A stretch of 64,000 nt of DNA. Origin: Helicobacter canis (GTDB lineage Bacteria > Campylobacterota > Campylobacteria > Campylobacterales > Helicobacteraceae). This document shows positions 9,811-18,609 of this stretch, in pieces (position 1 is the stretch's first letter; every line of letters begins with the position of its first letter). The DNA lies in the NCBI RefSeq assembly GCF_008693005.1, contig NZ_VXKE01000006.1, forward strand, positions 62,001 through 126,000, in the 5' to 3' direction. A program made the translations under genes and the position numbers. Below the pieces are notes generated by a model. The model did no database searches. It saw only the letters and a list, made by a program, of their open reading frames with translations, and was not told where the DNA came from.

Positions 9811-10353
9811 CTAGCTCTTGCGCAAAAACATCGATGGATCAAATCGCTCAAAATCCACGCTTGTATCTGTGTGGCTTGCCTTGCCAAACAAGCTTTCATC
9901 ACAAATCGCCTGCGATAATGTGCCTAATGCCTGCGTAATCTCACTAGTTTTATCTTGGATATAGCCTATAAATCCGCCAAAGTCCCCGCGATCTAGCAAG
10001 GGCATAGGCGATGGGTTTTCAAACTCGACACTCTGTGCGCCAACCTTAGCACTAAGCACAGAGTCAAACAGCTCATTACCCATAAATTTGCAATTTGCAA
10101 TTTGCTCTTGGATTTGATAGATAATTAAGTGGTCTTGCACCTCATCATTGCCTAGCCCATTAGCAGAATCTAGGATTTTTTTGTAGGTATTTTTAAGCAC
10201 TTGCAATGCGCCTGTGAGCTCATTGGCACTTTTTATGCTCTCGCCAAAGTTTTGGATTCTCTGGGTTTTACATAGTGGGATTTGCATTTTCTGCGCTAGT
10301 CCAAAGTCCCCTACATACTTCTTAAATGTCTCTAATATGTCCTTTTGCTGCAT
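9811..10353 (-). CDS. Putative flagellar FliS export co-chaperone (HP1076-like)
   Basis: A 180-residue, mostly helical soluble protein without signal peptide or membrane segment. The middle part (CKFMGNELFDSVLSAKVGAQ) resembles the flagellin D1 motif (FNGTKLLDG ... LQVGA), which fits the H. pylori co-chaperone HP1076, described as having a flagellin-like helical fold and binding FliS. Two context facts support this: the divergent neighbour is csd4, as for HP1075/HP1076, and a sigma-54 promoter lies directly upstream, as expected for a flagellar middle gene. Similarity was judged by eye, so the family name is probable rather than certain. The gene is single and convergent with the dynamin pair. 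Confidence 0.68.
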   Translation of the reverse strand: MQQKDILETFKKYVGDFGLAQKMQIPLCKTQRIQNFGESIKSANELTGALQVLKNTYKKILDSANGLGNDEVQDHLIIYQIQEQIANCKFMGNELFDSVLSAKVGAQSVEFENPSPMPLLDRGDFGGFIGYIQDKTSEITQALGTLSQAICDESLFGKASHTDTSVDFERFDPSMFLRKS

Positions 10354-10383
10354 TTGGTAGCTCCTAAGTGGTTTAGATAGTCT

Positions 10384-10403
10384 TAAGCACTTTTTGTTCC
10401 CTA
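10384..10403 (-). promoter_or_regulatory. Sigma-54 (RpoN) promoter of the co-chaperone gene
   Basis: On the minus strand: GGGAAC, then AAAAAGTGCTT. The -24 GG and -12 GC are separated by exactly ten bases and the flanks match the Campylobacterota consensus (GGAAC-N5-TTGCTT, with G for the first T). Predicted transcription start is about 10376, giving a leader of roughly 23 bases. Confidence 0.7.
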
Positions 10404-10444
10404 AAGTATTGCAGCTATCTAGGGCTAGCTTTGTAAGATTTTGT

Positions 10445-10450
10445 TATAAT
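10445..10450 (+). promoter_or_regulatory. -10 box of csd4
   Basis: Perfect TATAAT 28 bases upstream of the ATG at 10478. Its position excludes the longer upstream reading of csd4, because translation from 10394 would start ahead of the promoter. Confidence 0.65.
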
Positions 10451-10477
10451 CACGGCTATTTTTTCACAAGGACAGCA

Positions 10478-12466
10478 ATGCGATTTATTTGGCTATGGGC
10501 TTGCTTAGCGGGCTTGCTTAGCGCAGCGACACTGCACCCCATTGACTTTGAAGTGATCAAAAAAGAGGTGTCAAAGTCCCCTACGCTGCTTATTATCGGT
10601 GGGATACAAGGCGATGAGCCCGGCGGATTTAATGCGACAAATATTTTTCTCAATCACTACACAATCAAAAATGGAAGTGTTTGGGTAGTCCCTGTGCTAA
10701 ACCCGCACTCTATGCTACTTAACCATCGTGGAATCTATGATGATATGAATCGCAAGTTTGCAGCCCTTAACCCAAACGACCCAGAAAAGCCACTAATCGA
10801 GCATATCAAAAGCGTCATCAAAGAAGATCAAGTCCAAGCGGTGCTACATTTGCACGATGGGAGCGGATACTATCGCCCAAGCTTTGAGAGCGCGCTTGCT
10901 AATCCAAATCGCTGGGGGAACTGCACGGTCATTGATCAAGTTACCCTAGAAGGCGCGAAATATGGCGCGCTAGAATCTATCGCAAACGCAATGATCGCGC
11001 ATATCAATGCCCATCTCTTAGCCCCAATCCATCGCTACCATTTGCACAACACCCAAACCGCTGAAAAAGACAAAGAAATGCAAAAAGCCCTGACATTTTA
11101 TGCGATCAATCAGGGTAAGCCCGGCTATGCCAATGAAGCAAGCAAGGAGCTTAATGTCGCCCAGCGCGTGTATTACCACCTACTTGCCATCGATGCGCTT
11201 CTAACGCAAATGGGCATAGAATTTGAGCGAGATTTCACGCTCTCACCACAAAATGTGCAAAAAGCCATTAAAGATCGCTCCCAAACCTTTAGGCTTGAGA
11301 ATCTCCCTGAAATGCCACTCTTTGGCTTGCGAACCCCACTTGCAAGCTTCCCTATCCCCAAAGGCAAAAAGGCTAGTGAAATCACCATCACTTCAAGCAA
11401 CAAGATTCTAGGGCTTCTGCCACGAGATGGCTCTCTAACCCTAAAATACGGCAACAATGTGATGACAAAGATCCTCCCAAAGCGCATTGACTTCTACCAA
11501 GGATCACTTGCCCCCCTAGAAGCTACGATCGACAAGCAAGTGCGCAAGATCGCGCTAGGAGAGCGCGTGCAAATAGCGCGCGAGATCAGCCTGCCTAGCA
11601 CCATAGCACTTGATGACAAACGCCAAGCGCGCGTCCAAGTCGTGGGGCTTATGGGCAAGGACTCTAGCCACATTACAAAAGCTTCACTAAGCCCAAACGC
11701 AAGCCTTGATACAGCTGGCAAACTCTATCGCGCAGAAGTCTATATCCAAGAGAAGTTAAACACAGAAGAGAGTGCTAATACACCAGAATCTAGCAGCGCG
11801 CAAAAGATAGATTCTAGTATAGATTCTAGCGACTCTAGTGCTGGGGACAAGGCTTCTTCAAGCGTGCGTGTCAGTGTCAATCTAGCCAATATCCGCGCAA
11901 GAGCAGGTGTGGATTCTAGTGTTGTTGGTATGGTGCGCTGGGGGAGAGAGCTAGAAGTCCTAGAGAGCGTAGAATCTACACAAGGGAAATGGCTCAAAGT
12001 GCGCTACATTTATACAAGTGGCACGCAGGGGCGTGAGCAGGGAGATGAGATTGTAGGCTATATCCTTGCAAGCCTTACAAAGCCAAATGATAGCTCCAAG
12101 CTCGCTCAAGTAAGGGTCAATCTAGCCCATATCCGCGCTGAGCCAAGCACCAGTGCCGCAATCGTAGCAAAAGCCCCACGCGGACGGATAATGGAAGTGC
12201 GCTCCACTAAGGCGGGGCTAGATTCTGCACATAATCAGCAGTGGGCGCAAATCCACTATGTCTATGGCAGCAATAGCACCAAACGCGACATCAATGGCTA
12301 TATCCTTGCAAGTCTGCTTGCGCCACTAGAATCTAGCGCGCCAAGTGCTAAGCCACGCACTAGCCCCAAGCCACGCCCAAGTGCTCCAAAGCCCAAGACC
12401 CAAAACTATAAAGAAAGCTTTGGCGGTATGATACTGCTTGAGTTTGTCGATAAAAGTGAGCAATGA
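10478..12466 (+). CDS. csd4: Periplasmic peptidoglycan DL-carboxypeptidase Csd4 with C-terminal SH3 domains
   Basis: M14-family zinc carboxypeptidase that trims the tripeptide stem of peptidoglycan and thereby helps set helical cell shape (Csd4 in H. pylori, Pgp1 in C. jejuni). A signal peptide covers about residues 1-16. The zinc site shows Q44 and E47 in GGIQGDEPGG and a histidine in LHLHDGSGYY; glutamine in place of the usual first histidine is the known Csd4 peculiarity. Residues about 465-540 and 555-630 are two SH3b-like repeats (each with VxVNLAxIRA), separated by Ser-rich linkers, and a Pro/Lys-rich stretch follows. H. pylori Csd4 is about 438 residues, so this 662-residue form has extra wall-binding modules. 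Start chosen at 10478 because of AAGGA six bases upstream and the promoter position. Confidence 0.9.
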   Translation: MRFIWLWACLAGLLSAATLHPIDFEVIKKEVSKSPTLLIIGGIQGDEPGGFNATNIFLNHYTIKNGSVWVVPVLNPHSMLLNHRGIYDDMNRKFAALNPNDPEKPLIEHIKSVIKEDQVQAVLHLHDGSGYYRPSFESALANPNRWGNCTVIDQVTLEGAKYGALESIANAMIAHINAHLLAPIHRYHLHNTQTAEKDKEMQKALTFYAINQGKPGYANEASKELNVAQRVYYHLLAIDALLTQMGIEFERDFTLSPQNVQKAIKDRSQTFRLENLPEMPLFGLRTPLASFPIPKGKKASEITITSSNKILGLLPRDGSLTLKYGNNVMTKILPKRIDFYQGSLAPLEATIDKQVRKIALGERVQIAREISLPSTIALDDKRQARVQVVGLMGKDSSHITKASLSPNASLDTAGKLYRAEVYIQEKLNTEESANTPESSSAQKIDSSIDSSDSSAGDKASSSVRVSVNLANIRARAGVDSSVVGMVRWGRELEVLESVESTQGKWLKVRYIYTSGTQGREQGDEIVGYILASLTKPNDSSKLAQVRVNLAHIRAEPSTSAAIVAKAPRGRIMEVRSTKAGLDSAHNQQWAQIHYVYGSNSTKRDINGYILASLLAPLESSAPSAKPRTSPKPRPSAPKPKTQNYKESFGGMILLEFVDKSEQ

Positions 12467-13269
12467 GCCTAGAATCTCTCACAAACTCACCCTTTAAGCT
12501 GCTAGCAAGTGCGGAGTGGCACACACATAGAGCCTACATAGTCCGCGCCTTTGCAGGGGAGTTTTGCTTGCGTGTAATTGCGGATTTTGGCGAGATGCCT
12601 AGGCTTTTTGGCATTGAGAGCCAAGCTAGAGTGCTGCAAGAAAACACAAGCGCGTTTTTGGCTGGGAAGCAGGCATTGCACGCATTGTTGTTTGGTGCTA
12701 AGGGCTGTGGGAAAAGCTCATTGATCAAGGCTACCTTGCTGCCACATCTGCTAGATTCTAGCTCGCCTTTGCGCGTGCTTGAGCTTGATAGCAAGGATAT
12801 TTGCCTGCTGCCTTTGGTGTTTGATAGCTTGCGCGACCTACCTTATCGCTTTATCATTTTCTGCGATGATTTATCGTTTTCCCAAGAAGATCCAACCTAC
12901 AAAAGTCTAAAGAGCACTTTGCAAGGCTCACTTGAAGCAAAAGCTAGCAATATCCTACTCTATGCTACCTCTAATCTCCGCAGGCTACTAGAATCTAGCT
13001 CTTTGCGCGCTGGGAGTCTCACCCCAAGCAGCGAGATAGTCCAAGAAGAGCTGGCATTAAGCGAGCGATTTGGCTTGCAAATTGGATTTTACGATATTGG
13101 TGCGCAAGAATACTTAGAGCATATCGCGCGTATCTTAAATGATAAAAGCTTTTTAGAAGAGTCTAGCCCATCGCGCCAAAGCGCACTAAACTTCGCCACC
13201 AAGATAGGTGGGAGAAATGCGCGTATAGCTGAAGAGTTCGCCACAGCGTGGTGCAACAAAAGCATATAA
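12463..13269 (+). CDS. ATPase of the DUF815 family
   Basis: A 268-residue P-loop protein overlapping csd4 by four bases (ATGA). Walker A is FGAKGCGKSSLIKATLLP (about 77-94); the Walker B-like acidic patch is FIIFCDDLSF (about 130-140), followed by LLYATSNLRRL (about 165), a sensor-like region. This combination identifies the DUF815 AAA-like family, whose substrate is unknown. No membrane segment is present. Pairing with csd4 by translational coupling suggests a job tied to that operon, but no direct link to wall metabolism can be read from the sequence. Confidence 0.82.
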   Translation: MSLESLTNSPFKLLASAEWHTHRAYIVRAFAGEFCLRVIADFGEMPRLFGIESQARVLQENTSAFLAGKQALHALLFGAKGCGKSSLIKATLLPHLLDSSSPLRVLELDSKDICLLPLVFDSLRDLPYRFIIFCDDLSFSQEDPTYKSLKSTLQGSLEAKASNILLYATSNLRRLLESSSLRAGSLTPSSEIVQEELALSERFGLQIGFYDIGAQEYLEHIARILNDKSFLEESSPSRQSALNFATKIGGRNARIAEEFATAWCNKSI

Positions 13270-13359
13270 AACCTAGAATCCAAAAAAGCAAGATAAAAAT
13301 AATAAAAGCAAATAGCAATAAAGAGAAAATAGAAGAATAGCTAGAATCTAGCCCCTCCA

Positions 13360-13379
13360 AGAGACTCTTATTAGTCTCT
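13360..13379. terminator. Terminator-like hairpin overlapping the BI-1 gene 3' end
   Basis: AGAGACT, a six-base loop, AGTCTCT forms a seven-base-pair stem between convergent genes. Its right arm includes the last codons of the BI-1 gene. No strong T-run follows on either strand, so termination strength is uncertain. Confidence 0.4.
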
Positions 13380-14072
13380 GTTTGATAGACCAATAAGAGA
13401 GAGAAGGCTCATAAAGATATTGTAGAAGTCAAGATATAGGCTAATAGCCGCTTCTACTGGACTTGTGTAAAGCCCACGGATAATGTTTTGCGTATCATAG
13501 GCTACATACACGCTAAAGAGAACGACTGCCACACTTGAGATAATCACTTGAAACATAGAGCTCCCAAGGAAGAGATTCACAAGTGAGCAAGCAAACACAA
13601 CAAGCAAGGTGATAAAAAGCATTTTGCCCATACTCGCTAGATCTTTTGTCGTCCTAATACCAAAGATACTCATCACACCAAAGACAATTGTTGTCATAGC
13701 AAACGCCATCACCACAACTTCTACGCCCGATTTGGCTGCTACCATATAGATAAGCGGCGTAGCCACTACACCTGTAAGTAGCGTAAAGATAAAGAGCATT
13801 GCGACATTAAGTCCGGGCTTTGAGCGAGAAAATATAAGCCCAAAGAGTGCTGCAATCTCAACGATGACAAGCATCATACGATTTTCCACCACAAACTGAA
13901 GATTGTAGAAACCAATCACCGCGCCAACAAAGGCGAAAAACAGGCTTGCTCCAAAGAAAATATAAGTCAATTTGACAAATTTCACAAGCGCACTATCCTG
14001 TGCTGCTGCATATTCAGCAGCTGCATTTACATCGCTTGTATTGTTTGTATAGTTTCTATCATAAAGTCCCAT
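13371..14072 (-). CDS. Bax inhibitor-1/YccA family membrane protein
   Basis: A 233-residue protein with about seven membrane segments beginning near residue 30, after a soluble N-terminus rich in Asn and Ala. The pattern (LTYIFFGASLFFAFVGAV, GVVATPLIYMV, and a C-terminal VYVAYDTQNIIRG followed by ALISLYLDFYNIFMSLL-type sequence) is that of the TMBIM/BI-1 family; VAYDTQ and the LYLDFYN acidic residues form its pH- and calcium-sensing site. H. pylori has an equivalent (HP0920 in my recollection). Function in bacteria is probably ion or stress homeostasis. It stands alone, 60 bases downstream of lon on the same strand. Confidence 0.9.
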   Translation of the reverse strand: MGLYDRNYTNNTSDVNAAAEYAAAQDSALVKFVKLTYIFFGASLFFAFVGAVIGFYNLQFVVENRMMLVIVEIAALFGLIFSRSKPGLNVAMLFIFTLLTGVVATPLIYMVAAKSGVEVVVMAFAMTTIVFGVMSIFGIRTTKDLASMGKMLFITLLVVFACSLVNLFLGSSMFQVIISSVAVVLFSVYVAYDTQNIIRGLYTSPVEAAISLYLDFYNIFMSLLSLIGLSNRD

Positions 14073-14134
14073 TTTATCTCCTTTTGATGAAATGCGCTGG
14101 GATTATATAGTATTTATATAAACGACTATTCCTG

Positions 14135-16603
14135 CTAGCTGCGCCCAAATACTTCAGCAAACACATCTTTTATCGTCTGCACAGGGATAACCTTCATACT
14201 CTCTAGCACTTCTTGTGGGATTTCTTTTAGATCTCGTTCATAGTTTTTAGCCGGGATTAGAGCGCGCTTGATCCCAGCTTTGTGTGCGGCGATGAGCTTC
14301 TCTTTCAATCCGCCAATTTGCAAGACATCGCCCGTTAGCGTTAGCTCTCCTGTCATAGCGATTTCACCACTTATGGGCTTTTCACAAAGGATTGATGCGA
14401 TCACGCACGCCATAGCGATCCCCGCACTTGGACCATCTTTTGGCGTAGCTCCTTCTGGGAGGTGGAGATGGATATTGTATTGATTATAAATAGGCTCTTT
14501 GGACTTAGACTTTGCTAGTGAGCTAGAATCTAGCTTGCCATTATCAAGCAGCACCTTTACCACAGAGTGTGCGATTTGCGCGGACTCCTTCATCACATCA
14601 CCTAAGCTTCCTGTGAGCTTTAGCTCGCCCTTGCCCATAAGCTTTATGGCTTCAATTTTTAGCACATCACCACCCACACTTGTCCAAGCAAGCCCATTGA
14701 TAATACCCACGCGCGCTTTCTTGCTTGATTGCTCAATCTCAAAGACCACTTTGTCTAGGAAGTTTGGGATCTGCTTAGGTGTAAGCTTGATGGGCTTAAA
14801 CTCATCGCCATCTTGCAGCACTTTTGTAGCGACTTTTCGCAAAATTGTAGAAATTTGCCGCCGCAGCGAGCGCACACCTGCTTCGCGTGTGTATCGCTCT
14901 ATTAGCACGCGCACGCCTTCTTTAGTAAATTGGATTTGCTTTTCACTAAGCCCGTGCTTTTTAAGCTCTTGGGGGATTAGGTATTTATGCGCGATTTGCT
15001 CTTTTTCTTGCGGGGTGTAGCTAGAGATGGAGATAAACTCCATACGATCGCGCAGCGGGGCTGGGATTTGCGCGATGTCATTTGCCGTGGCGATAAAAAT
15101 CACTTGCGATAAATCAATGCTGAAATTTGTGTAATAATCGCGGAACTCCACATTCTGCTCGGGGTCTAAAATCTCTAGTAGCACGCTTGTGGGATCGCCT
15201 CTCACACCACGCGCGACTTTATCGATCTCATCAAGCACGACCACTGGGTTCATCTCCTTTGCTTCAATAAGCCCTTGCACAATGCGCCCGGGCATAGCAC
15301 CAATGTAGGTGCGCCTATGTCCGCGCAGCTCATTGACATCTTCTAGCCCTCCTAGGGCTATGCGCACAAGCGGGCGCGAAATTGCTTTGGCAATGGAGTT
15401 TGCAAGGCTTGTTTTCCCCACGCCCGGAGGTCCATAAAAGCACAAAATCGTGCCTTTGGACTTTTGGCTCTCTTCTTTTGATTTTTTTGCTTTAGAGCTA
15501 GGGTCTTTAGATTTTGCTAGGGCTTTGGCATTCTTAGCAAGTAGCTCGCGCACGGCAAAATACTCGATAATGCGCTCTTTTGGCTTGGTTAAAGAGTAGT
15601 GATCTAAGTCTAGCTGCTTGGCGACATTTTTGATAGAGAGCTCGCCTTTAGCGTATTTGCCAAAAGGGATTTCTAAAACCCACTCAACATAGTTGTGCAA
15701 TAAGTTCGCATCGGCACTATCTTGGTGCATTTTGGATAGGCGGTTGATTTGCTTTTTGATCTCCTTGTAGGCATCTTCGTTGAGAAATTGCTTGATAGAT
15801 TCTAGCTTTTTGGCAAACTCATCAAGCTCCTCATCGCGCTGCTTATCAATCCCTAGCTCCTTTTGGATCTGGCGCATTTGCTCTTTTAGAAAATACTCTC
15901 GATTTGTCTGCTCAAGCTTATCATGCACGCGCGATTTGATTTCTTTTTGCAGTTTTTGGGCTTGGATTTCTTGCGTTACAAAATCTATTAGCATCATCAT
16001 TCGCTCTTCAATATTATTGCTTGCAAAAAGCTTATAAGTCTCTTCTGGCTTTAAACGCAGTGTAGAAGCGACAAGATCGATGATACGATTTGGGTCGTTT
16101 GTCTCTTCAAGTGTTTTGAGCATTTCTGGGGGGAAATGGCTGATATTGGCGTAGTTTTGGACATTTTCTAGCAGAAACTTCATCATCGCTTCCACGCGCG
16201 CTTGGTTGTAGTCTTGATACTCGATAATATCAACCACAGCTTGGATTAAGTCGCTAGATTCTGTCTCATCTACTTGCGTATCTAGCGCAATGACCCTAGC
16301 CGTAGCCATTCCTTGCACTAGAATCTTCACGCGCCCATCAGGCAAGGACACTTTGCGCAAAATCTTGCACACCACGCCCACATCATAAAATGATGCCTCG
16401 CTAGAATCTATCTTTTCATCACTGCTAGATTCTGGTGCTTTCTCGCAGCACACAAGCACAAGGTCGTTGCGCTCTAGGGCGGCATTTGCTGCTGCGATAT
16501 TTTTCTGCCCTTGGGTGAAAATAGGCGCGATCGCAAAAGGGTAGGTAAAGTCTTCTTCTATGATTACAGGCAGGGTAGCTGGGAATTGCTGTGAGTTTTG
16601 CAT
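14135..16603 (-). CDS. lon: ATP-dependent protease Lon
   Basis: Cytoplasmic AAA+ serine protease for quality control of damaged and regulatory proteins. The 822 residues contain the N-terminal substrate domain (1-200), a helical region, Walker A GPPGVGKTSLANSIAKA (about 395), Walker B VVLDEIDK (about 460), and the protease domain with catalytic serine in PKDGPSAGIAM (about 725) and lysine in RALIPAKN. Two Ser/Lys-rich linkers are expansions: KIDSSEASFYD in the N-domain and LDSSSLAKSKSKEP in the protease domain, both near TAGATTCT motifs. A Lys/Ser stretch also precedes Walker A. It lies 19 bases after bamD, the same order as H. pylori comL-lon. Confidence 0.97.
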   Translation of the reverse strand: MQNSQQFPATLPVIIEEDFTYPFAIAPIFTQGQKNIAAANAALERNDLVLVCCEKAPESSSDEKIDSSEASFYDVGVVCKILRKVSLPDGRVKILVQGMATARVIALDTQVDETESSDLIQAVVDIIEYQDYNQARVEAMMKFLLENVQNYANISHFPPEMLKTLEETNDPNRIIDLVASTLRLKPEETYKLFASNNIEERMMMLIDFVTQEIQAQKLQKEIKSRVHDKLEQTNREYFLKEQMRQIQKELGIDKQRDEELDEFAKKLESIKQFLNEDAYKEIKKQINRLSKMHQDSADANLLHNYVEWVLEIPFGKYAKGELSIKNVAKQLDLDHYSLTKPKERIIEYFAVRELLAKNAKALAKSKDPSSKAKKSKEESQKSKGTILCFYGPPGVGKTSLANSIAKAISRPLVRIALGGLEDVNELRGHRRTYIGAMPGRIVQGLIEAKEMNPVVVLDEIDKVARGVRGDPTSVLLEILDPEQNVEFRDYYTNFSIDLSQVIFIATANDIAQIPAPLRDRMEFISISSYTPQEKEQIAHKYLIPQELKKHGLSEKQIQFTKEGVRVLIERYTREAGVRSLRRQISTILRKVATKVLQDGDEFKPIKLTPKQIPNFLDKVVFEIEQSSKKARVGIINGLAWTSVGGDVLKIEAIKLMGKGELKLTGSLGDVMKESAQIAHSVVKVLLDNGKLDSSSLAKSKSKEPIYNQYNIHLHLPEGATPKDGPSAGIAMACVIASILCEKPISGEIAMTGELTLTGDVLQIGGLKEKLIAAHKAGIKRALIPAKNYERDLKEIPQEVLESMKVIPVQTIKDVFAEVFGRS

Positions 16604-16621
16604 ACTTACTCCTTAAAATAA

Positions 16622-17275
16622 TTACCAATTAAACATACGCACATACCAAGGGATATATGATGCCCTTGGCTGCGCACTAGACTCTAAATCATCATCGATT
16701 CTATCAAGGTATTTTTGCGTGGCTTCTGGCTTTTTTTGCTTTTTATAGACATTGACAATGCCCTTATTTAGCTCATTTTGCCCAAGCACAAAGCGCACTT
16801 GCATTGTCTGCACAAAAGGCACATACCGACTTGTAGGATATTTATCTAAAAAATCATCAAAGGCAGAGAGAGAGTCAGAGAAAAACTCCTGATCTTTGCT
16901 TGAGTTCTTAATCCCGTAATATCGGCTTTGAAGCTTTAAGTAAGTGATAAAATCAGCATTTTGCGCAGTGCCAAAGCGTTTCAAATACTCATCAAAGTAA
17001 AATTCTGCGAGCAGATACTCTTCTTTTCTTGTGTGGGCTTGCCCTAGGATAAGCATTGCATCTGGCAGCAGGGGAGAGTTGATATGCTCACTTTGTAATG
17101 ACGCATAAAAATTATCCGCACCCTCTAAGTTGCCAAATTTGATTTCTTTGATGATATTTTGATACCAATACATCGCAGGCTTATTGAACTCGTTTTTGTC
17201 TTTCTTATCACACGCGCTAAAGAGCAGCGCACCAGCGACAACCACACACCACTGCAACAATACAAAAAACCGCAT
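16622..17275 (-). CDS. bamD: Outer membrane protein assembly lipoprotein BamD (ComL)
   Basis: Lipoprotein of the BAM complex that folds beta-barrel proteins into the outer membrane. The signal sequence ends in the lipobox LFSAC with the acylated cysteine near residue 22. Tetratricopeptide-like helices follow (LPDAMLILGQAHTRKEEYLLAEFYFDEYLKRF is typical, read here as adjoining segments). I chose the ATG at 17273-17275 (217 residues): it gives a clean lipoprotein signal, has AAGGTGG just upstream, and lies 30 bases after a TATAAT box. A longer reading to 17338 would cross that promoter. Confidence 0.93.
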   Translation of the reverse strand: MRFFVLLQWCVVVAGALLFSACDKKDKNEFNKPAMYWYQNIIKEIKFGNLEGADNFYASLQSEHINSPLLPDAMLILGQAHTRKEEYLLAEFYFDEYLKRFGTAQNADFITYLKLQSRYYGIKNSSKDQEFFSDSLSAFDDFLDKYPTSRYVPFVQTMQVRFVLGQNELNKGIVNVYKKQKKPEATQKYLDRIDDDLESSAQPRASYIPWYVRMFNW

Positions 17276-17305
17276 ACACCACCTTAGAGCTTGTAAAATT
17301 TGCGC

Positions 17306-17311
17306 ATTATA
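17306..17311 (-). promoter_or_regulatory. -10 box of bamD-lon
   Basis: Minus-strand TATAAT 31 bases upstream of the chosen bamD start; it probably serves bamD and lon together. Confidence 0.65.
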
Positions 17312-17368
17312 CACTACATCAGCAAAGAGCTTACACAAAGCCTGCGCGCTAGGAGATCTTAGTAGATT

Positions 17369-18157
17369 CTAGCGTTTAAGGGAATTAACCGTTTGGAGCA
17401 TTGCATCGGCTGTTTGGATTGTTTTGGAGTTTGCCTCATAGGCTCTTTGCCCAGTGATGAGATCTGTCATCTCCTCCACAAGCTTGACATTACTTAGCTC
17501 TAAAAAGCCCTGCCTAAGCGCACCAAAGCCCTCTGTGCTAGCCACGCCTACAATCGCATCGCCTGAAGCATTCGTGTTTAAAAATAAATTATCCCCCAAA
17601 GAGTGCAGCCCTGCTGGGTTTATGAAGTTTGCTACTTCGATTTGCCCTATCACATTGCTTACGCCATTATTTGCCTGCACGACACTCACCGTGCCATCTG
17701 TGCCGATATTGATTTGCGTGGCATCTTGGGGGATAGTGATTTGGGGCTGGAGCAAGTAGCCTTGCGCGGTTACGATATTGCCATTATCATCAAGCTTAAA
17801 GCCCCCATCTCTTGTGTAGGCGATCGTGCCATCGGGCAGCTGGATTTGGAAAAAGCCCTTGCCTTCAATGGCTACATCAAGGTTGTTTTCTGTCTCTTTG
17901 GGGCTACCTTGGGAAAACATCTTTTGCACCGCACCCGGGCGCACGCCAAGCCCTACTTCTATGCCTGTGGGGGATAGTGTCGTTTCACTTGTGGCAGTGC
18001 CGGCGTATTGCAGCGTTTGATAAAAGAGGTCATTAAACTCAGCTCGCTGCTTTTTGTAGCCAGTGGTATTGACATTGGCGATGTTGTTTGAAGTGGTATC
18101 AATTTGGAGCTGCTGTCCTAGCATCCCTGTGGTGGCGGTATAGAGTGAGCGCATCAT
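17369..18157 (-). CDS. flgG: Flagellar distal rod protein FlgG
   Basis: Structural protein of the flagellar rod, exported by the flagellar type III system. The N-terminal motif LYTATTGMLGQQ and IDTTSNNIANVNTTGYKK is the rod/hook signature, and the C-terminal NVKLVEEMTDLITGQRAYEANSK is the matching heptad region. About 262 residues is the normal length. The ATG pair at 18152-18157 is preferred because AAAGGA lies six bases upstream; a TTG two codons earlier would overlap that site. A sigma-54 promoter sits about 40 bases upstream, which fits control by the flagellar FlgS/FlgR-RpoN cascade. Confidence 0.96.
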   Translation of the reverse strand: MMRSLYTATTGMLGQQLQIDTTSNNIANVNTTGYKKQRAEFNDLFYQTLQYAGTATSETTLSPTGIEVGLGVRPGAVQKMFSQGSPKETENNLDVAIEGKGFFQIQLPDGTIAYTRDGGFKLDDNGNIVTAQGYLLQPQITIPQDATQINIGTDGTVSVVQANNGVSNVIGQIEVANFINPAGLHSLGDNLFLNTNASGDAIVGVASTEGFGALRQGFLELSNVKLVEEMTDLITGQRAYEANSKTIQTADAMLQTVNSLKR

Positions 18158-18196
18158 AAGCAATCCTTTGGGCGCGAAATTAAATACCCAAAAGAT

Positions 18197-18215
18197 AAAG
18201 CAAAAAAAGTTCCTA
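18197..18215 (-). promoter_or_regulatory. Sigma-54 (RpoN) promoter of flgG
   Basis: Minus strand: AGGAAC, five T, TTGCTTT. The GG (complement of 18212-18213) and GC (complement of 18200-18201) are ten bases apart, a full match to the Campylobacterota RpoN consensus. Transcription would start near 18188. Confidence 0.75.
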
Positions 18216-18229
18216 AATGCGTAGCTACA

Positions 18230-18489
18230 TTATATCGATTTAATCAGTAGGCGATAAGTAAGCATATAGGCGATGATAAAGACTAGGCAAGTAAGCATAA
18301 GCGCAGCGGTATTGGCGTAGAAAAATGTCGCTAGGATAATAAAGGGCGCATTAGCACAAATAAGTATGAAAGAAGTTAAAGGATTGTTGCCAAGCTTTTT
18401 AAAAAGGAGGGTGTGAAAATGCGCAGAGTCAGGCTGCATTGCTTCACTTTTTTCAATAATTTTACGCCTTAGTATTGAAAATAAGACTT
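18230..18489 (-). pseudogene. Truncated inverted copy of the wecA 3' end
   Basis: In the minus direction this stretch encodes VLFSILRRKIIEK, then MQPDSAHFH and LLFKKLGNNPLTSF, closely matching the last 85 or so residues of the wecA product on the plus strand. It includes a 22-base identical block (18468-18489 against 19361-19382) and a longer, about 60-base identical block around the LLFKKLGNN codons. Upstream of the match the frame meets a stop, so the N-terminal three quarters of the gene is missing. A 69-residue frame from 18439 could still be translated but holds only two membrane segments. It is best read as a relic of a second wecA-like gene left in inverted orientation. Confidence 0.8.
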
Positions 18490-18609
18490 TTCATAACTAA
18501 ATTGACTAGAATCTACTGCAATGATTCCAAGCCTTTAAGGGAGCTTATAGTAAGGCTCTGCTAGAATCCAGCCTTCGTGCGTAAATTTTTAAGACAAGGC
18601 TTGTGGGAT

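Noticed and set aside
14499..15020. Long open frame opposite lon
   Set aside because: It is a shadow of lon codons on the other strand with no ribosome site or domain.
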